A stretch of DNA of 64,000 bases. Origin: Dokdonia sp. Dokd-P16. Its GTDB lineage: Bacteria; Bacteroidota; Bacteroidia; Flavobacteriales; Flavobacteriaceae. The notes beneath the pieces were generated by a model. It ran no database searches. It was not told where the DNA came from and saw only the letters and a program-made list of their open reading frames with translations. The stretch covers positions 1,549,001-1,613,000 of the forward strand of contig NZ_CP029151.1 in assembly GCF_003095655.1 (NCBI RefSeq). Reading direction: 5' to 3'. The position numbers and the translations under genes are program-made. Position 1 is the first letter of the stretch; each line of letters starts with the position of its first letter. Of this stretch, positions 63,156-64,000 are shown one piece after another.

Positions 63156-64000
63156 TTAATTTAGGGCTATATTATCTATTAGTCTAATCTCACCAGCATA
63201 AACGGCAAGAAAAGCTCGGTATTGTTGGTTTTTACGCTTTCGCGAAAGCGTACTTAAATTTTTGATATTTGCAATCTCAAAGTATTCAAGTTCGAGACCT
63301 TCTTTTTCCTCAAAAACCGTTGAAACATATTTTTTCAATTGTAATGCAGATTGTGAGTCAAAATTATTCTTCACATACTGCAGCACTTCATAAATAAAAG
63401 GCGCAATAGCAAGTTGATTCTCAGTAAGTCGTGCATTACGACTGCTCATTGCGAGACCATTTTCTTGTCTATGTATAGGGCAACCTATGATTTTTAAAGG
63501 TAATTTTTCTTTTTCTACAAGCTTACGCACAATGGCAAGCTGTTGATAATCTTTCTCTCCAAAATATGCTTTATCCGGATTTACTTGTCTAAAAAGGAGA
63601 TTTAAAACAGTCCCTACACCATCAAAGTGTCCTGGCCTGTGCTCTCCCTCCATAACCTTCTCTATGGCTCCAAAGTTATATGGGGTAGAGGAAACCTTAT
63701 TCCCATAAACTTCCGTAGCAGTTGGTGCGTATACTACCACTTTATCTCCATAATGCGCTAGAAATTCTAGATCTTTTTTAAGAGTGCGAGGATACTTGTC
63801 TAAGTCTGAAATATTATTGAATTGTGTAGGGTTAACAAAAATGCTTACTATAATTAAGGCACAATCTTTGAGTGCATAATCAATAAGTGATGCATGTCCA
63901 TGATGTAGGGCGCCCATTGTAGGGACAAAACCTACGTATTTGCCATTGCTTTTTGCTTGATGAACAATCTTAGAAATCTGTTTATGAGCTGTTATTGCTT
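63156..64000 (-). CDS. panC: Pantothenate synthetase, partial (5' end beyond window)
   Basis: Joins pantoate and beta-alanine using ATP. The frame continues upstream of the internal Met at 63917 to the right edge (27 more codons, AITAHKQISKIVHQAKSNGKYVGFVPT), so the N-terminus lies outside. Motifs: FVPTMGALHHGHASLID (HIGH), FVNPTQF, FGEKDYQQLAIVRKLV, GCPIHRQENGLAMSSRNARL. The palindrome falls near the C-terminus and is read as TLSRKR. Precedes panD by 21 bases, so the two steps that meet at beta-alanine are encoded together. Confidence 0.95.
   Translation of the reverse strand, partial: AITAHKQISKIVHQAKSNGKYVGFVPTMGALHHGHASLIDYALKDCALIIVSIFVNPTQFNNISDLDKYPRTLKKDLEFLAHYGDKVVVYAPTATEVYGNKVSSTPYNFGAIEKVMEGEHRPGHFDGVGTVLNLLFRQVNPDKAYFGEKDYQQLAIVRKLVEKEKLPLKIIGCPIHRQENGLAMSSRNARLTENQLAIAPFIYEVLQYVKNNFDSQSALQLKKYVSTVFEEKEGLELEYFEIANIKNLSTLSRKRKNQQYRAFLAVYAGEIRLIDNIALN
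63234..63251. repeat. Dispersed palindrome, coding copy (TLSRKR)
   Basis: Full 18-bp copy in panC, the only one in this third frame. Confidence 0.92.

Overview
The window is a contiguous chromosomal segment of a low-GC marine-type member of the Flavobacteriia (Bacteroidota); a Dokdonia-like Flavobacteriaceae genome is my best guess, made from memory of gene style and not from a search. Support comes from a C-terminal type IX secretion sorting domain (48222-50888), Bacteroidota -7 promoter elements of the TAnnTTTG type with very short leaders, several families typical of Flavobacteriia (DUF4199, DUF6090, DUF4286, DUF3109), many lipoproteins, and the NFPYN variant of the RsmA motif. Almost everything is ordinary core genome. 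I saw no rRNA, tRNA, CRISPR array, insertion sequence or prophage. No stretch longer than 300 bases lacks a gene.

Layout: 1-2226 is a small AT-rich accessory patch on the minus strand (an Imm11/DUF1629-like immunity-type protein cut by the window edge, two lipoproteins of unknown function, and a short ORF that may be a toxin remnant). 2421-9228 holds serS, a TPR protein, DUF6090, DUF4286, rsmA, mgtE and a thioesterase. 9304-12228 has small metabolic and membrane genes. 12337-14087 is an ArsR-type regulator translationally coupled to a PLP decarboxylase. 14252-16146 is a PAS histidine kinase with its receiver protein. 16273-21922 has a flavodoxin-like protein, a fused OlsF-like acyltransferase, aspartate kinase, a GNAT and fbp. 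22007-25224 is a tight four-gene signalling operon: coiled-coil protein, coiled-coil plus longin/roadblock-like protein, Rab-like small GTPase, hybrid histidine kinase. 25304-33784 has a TerB-like protein, a HupE-like protein, dCMP deaminase, CtpA protease, MarC, KatG and an M20 peptidase. 33995-46401 has an acyl-CoA ligase, DUF3109, a methionine aminotransferase, an ankyrin protein, a HAD-exonuclease-DUF294 operon, an omega-amidase, an Ig-like lipoprotein, ComF and a coiled-coil protein. 46568-64000 has glyS, a T9SS cargo protein, a large outer-membrane barrel, exonuclease III, an OmpA lipoprotein, an aldo/keto reductase, an M23 peptidase, radA and a minus-strand run panC-panD-flippase-esterase fold protein.

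The most striking non-gene signal is a dispersed perfect palindrome, consensus ACGCTTTCGCGAAAGCGT. At least 16 copies have a perfect 12-bp core and about 5 more are decayed, roughly one per 3 to 4 kb. Half of the perfect copies lie in the small intergenic fraction. The others are read through inside conserved genes, mostly as the peptide AFAKA. The strongest gene-level candidate for something under-described is the GTPase/longin-like/hybrid-kinase operon. A second is an esterase-D-like protein whose catalytic serine position is aspartate.
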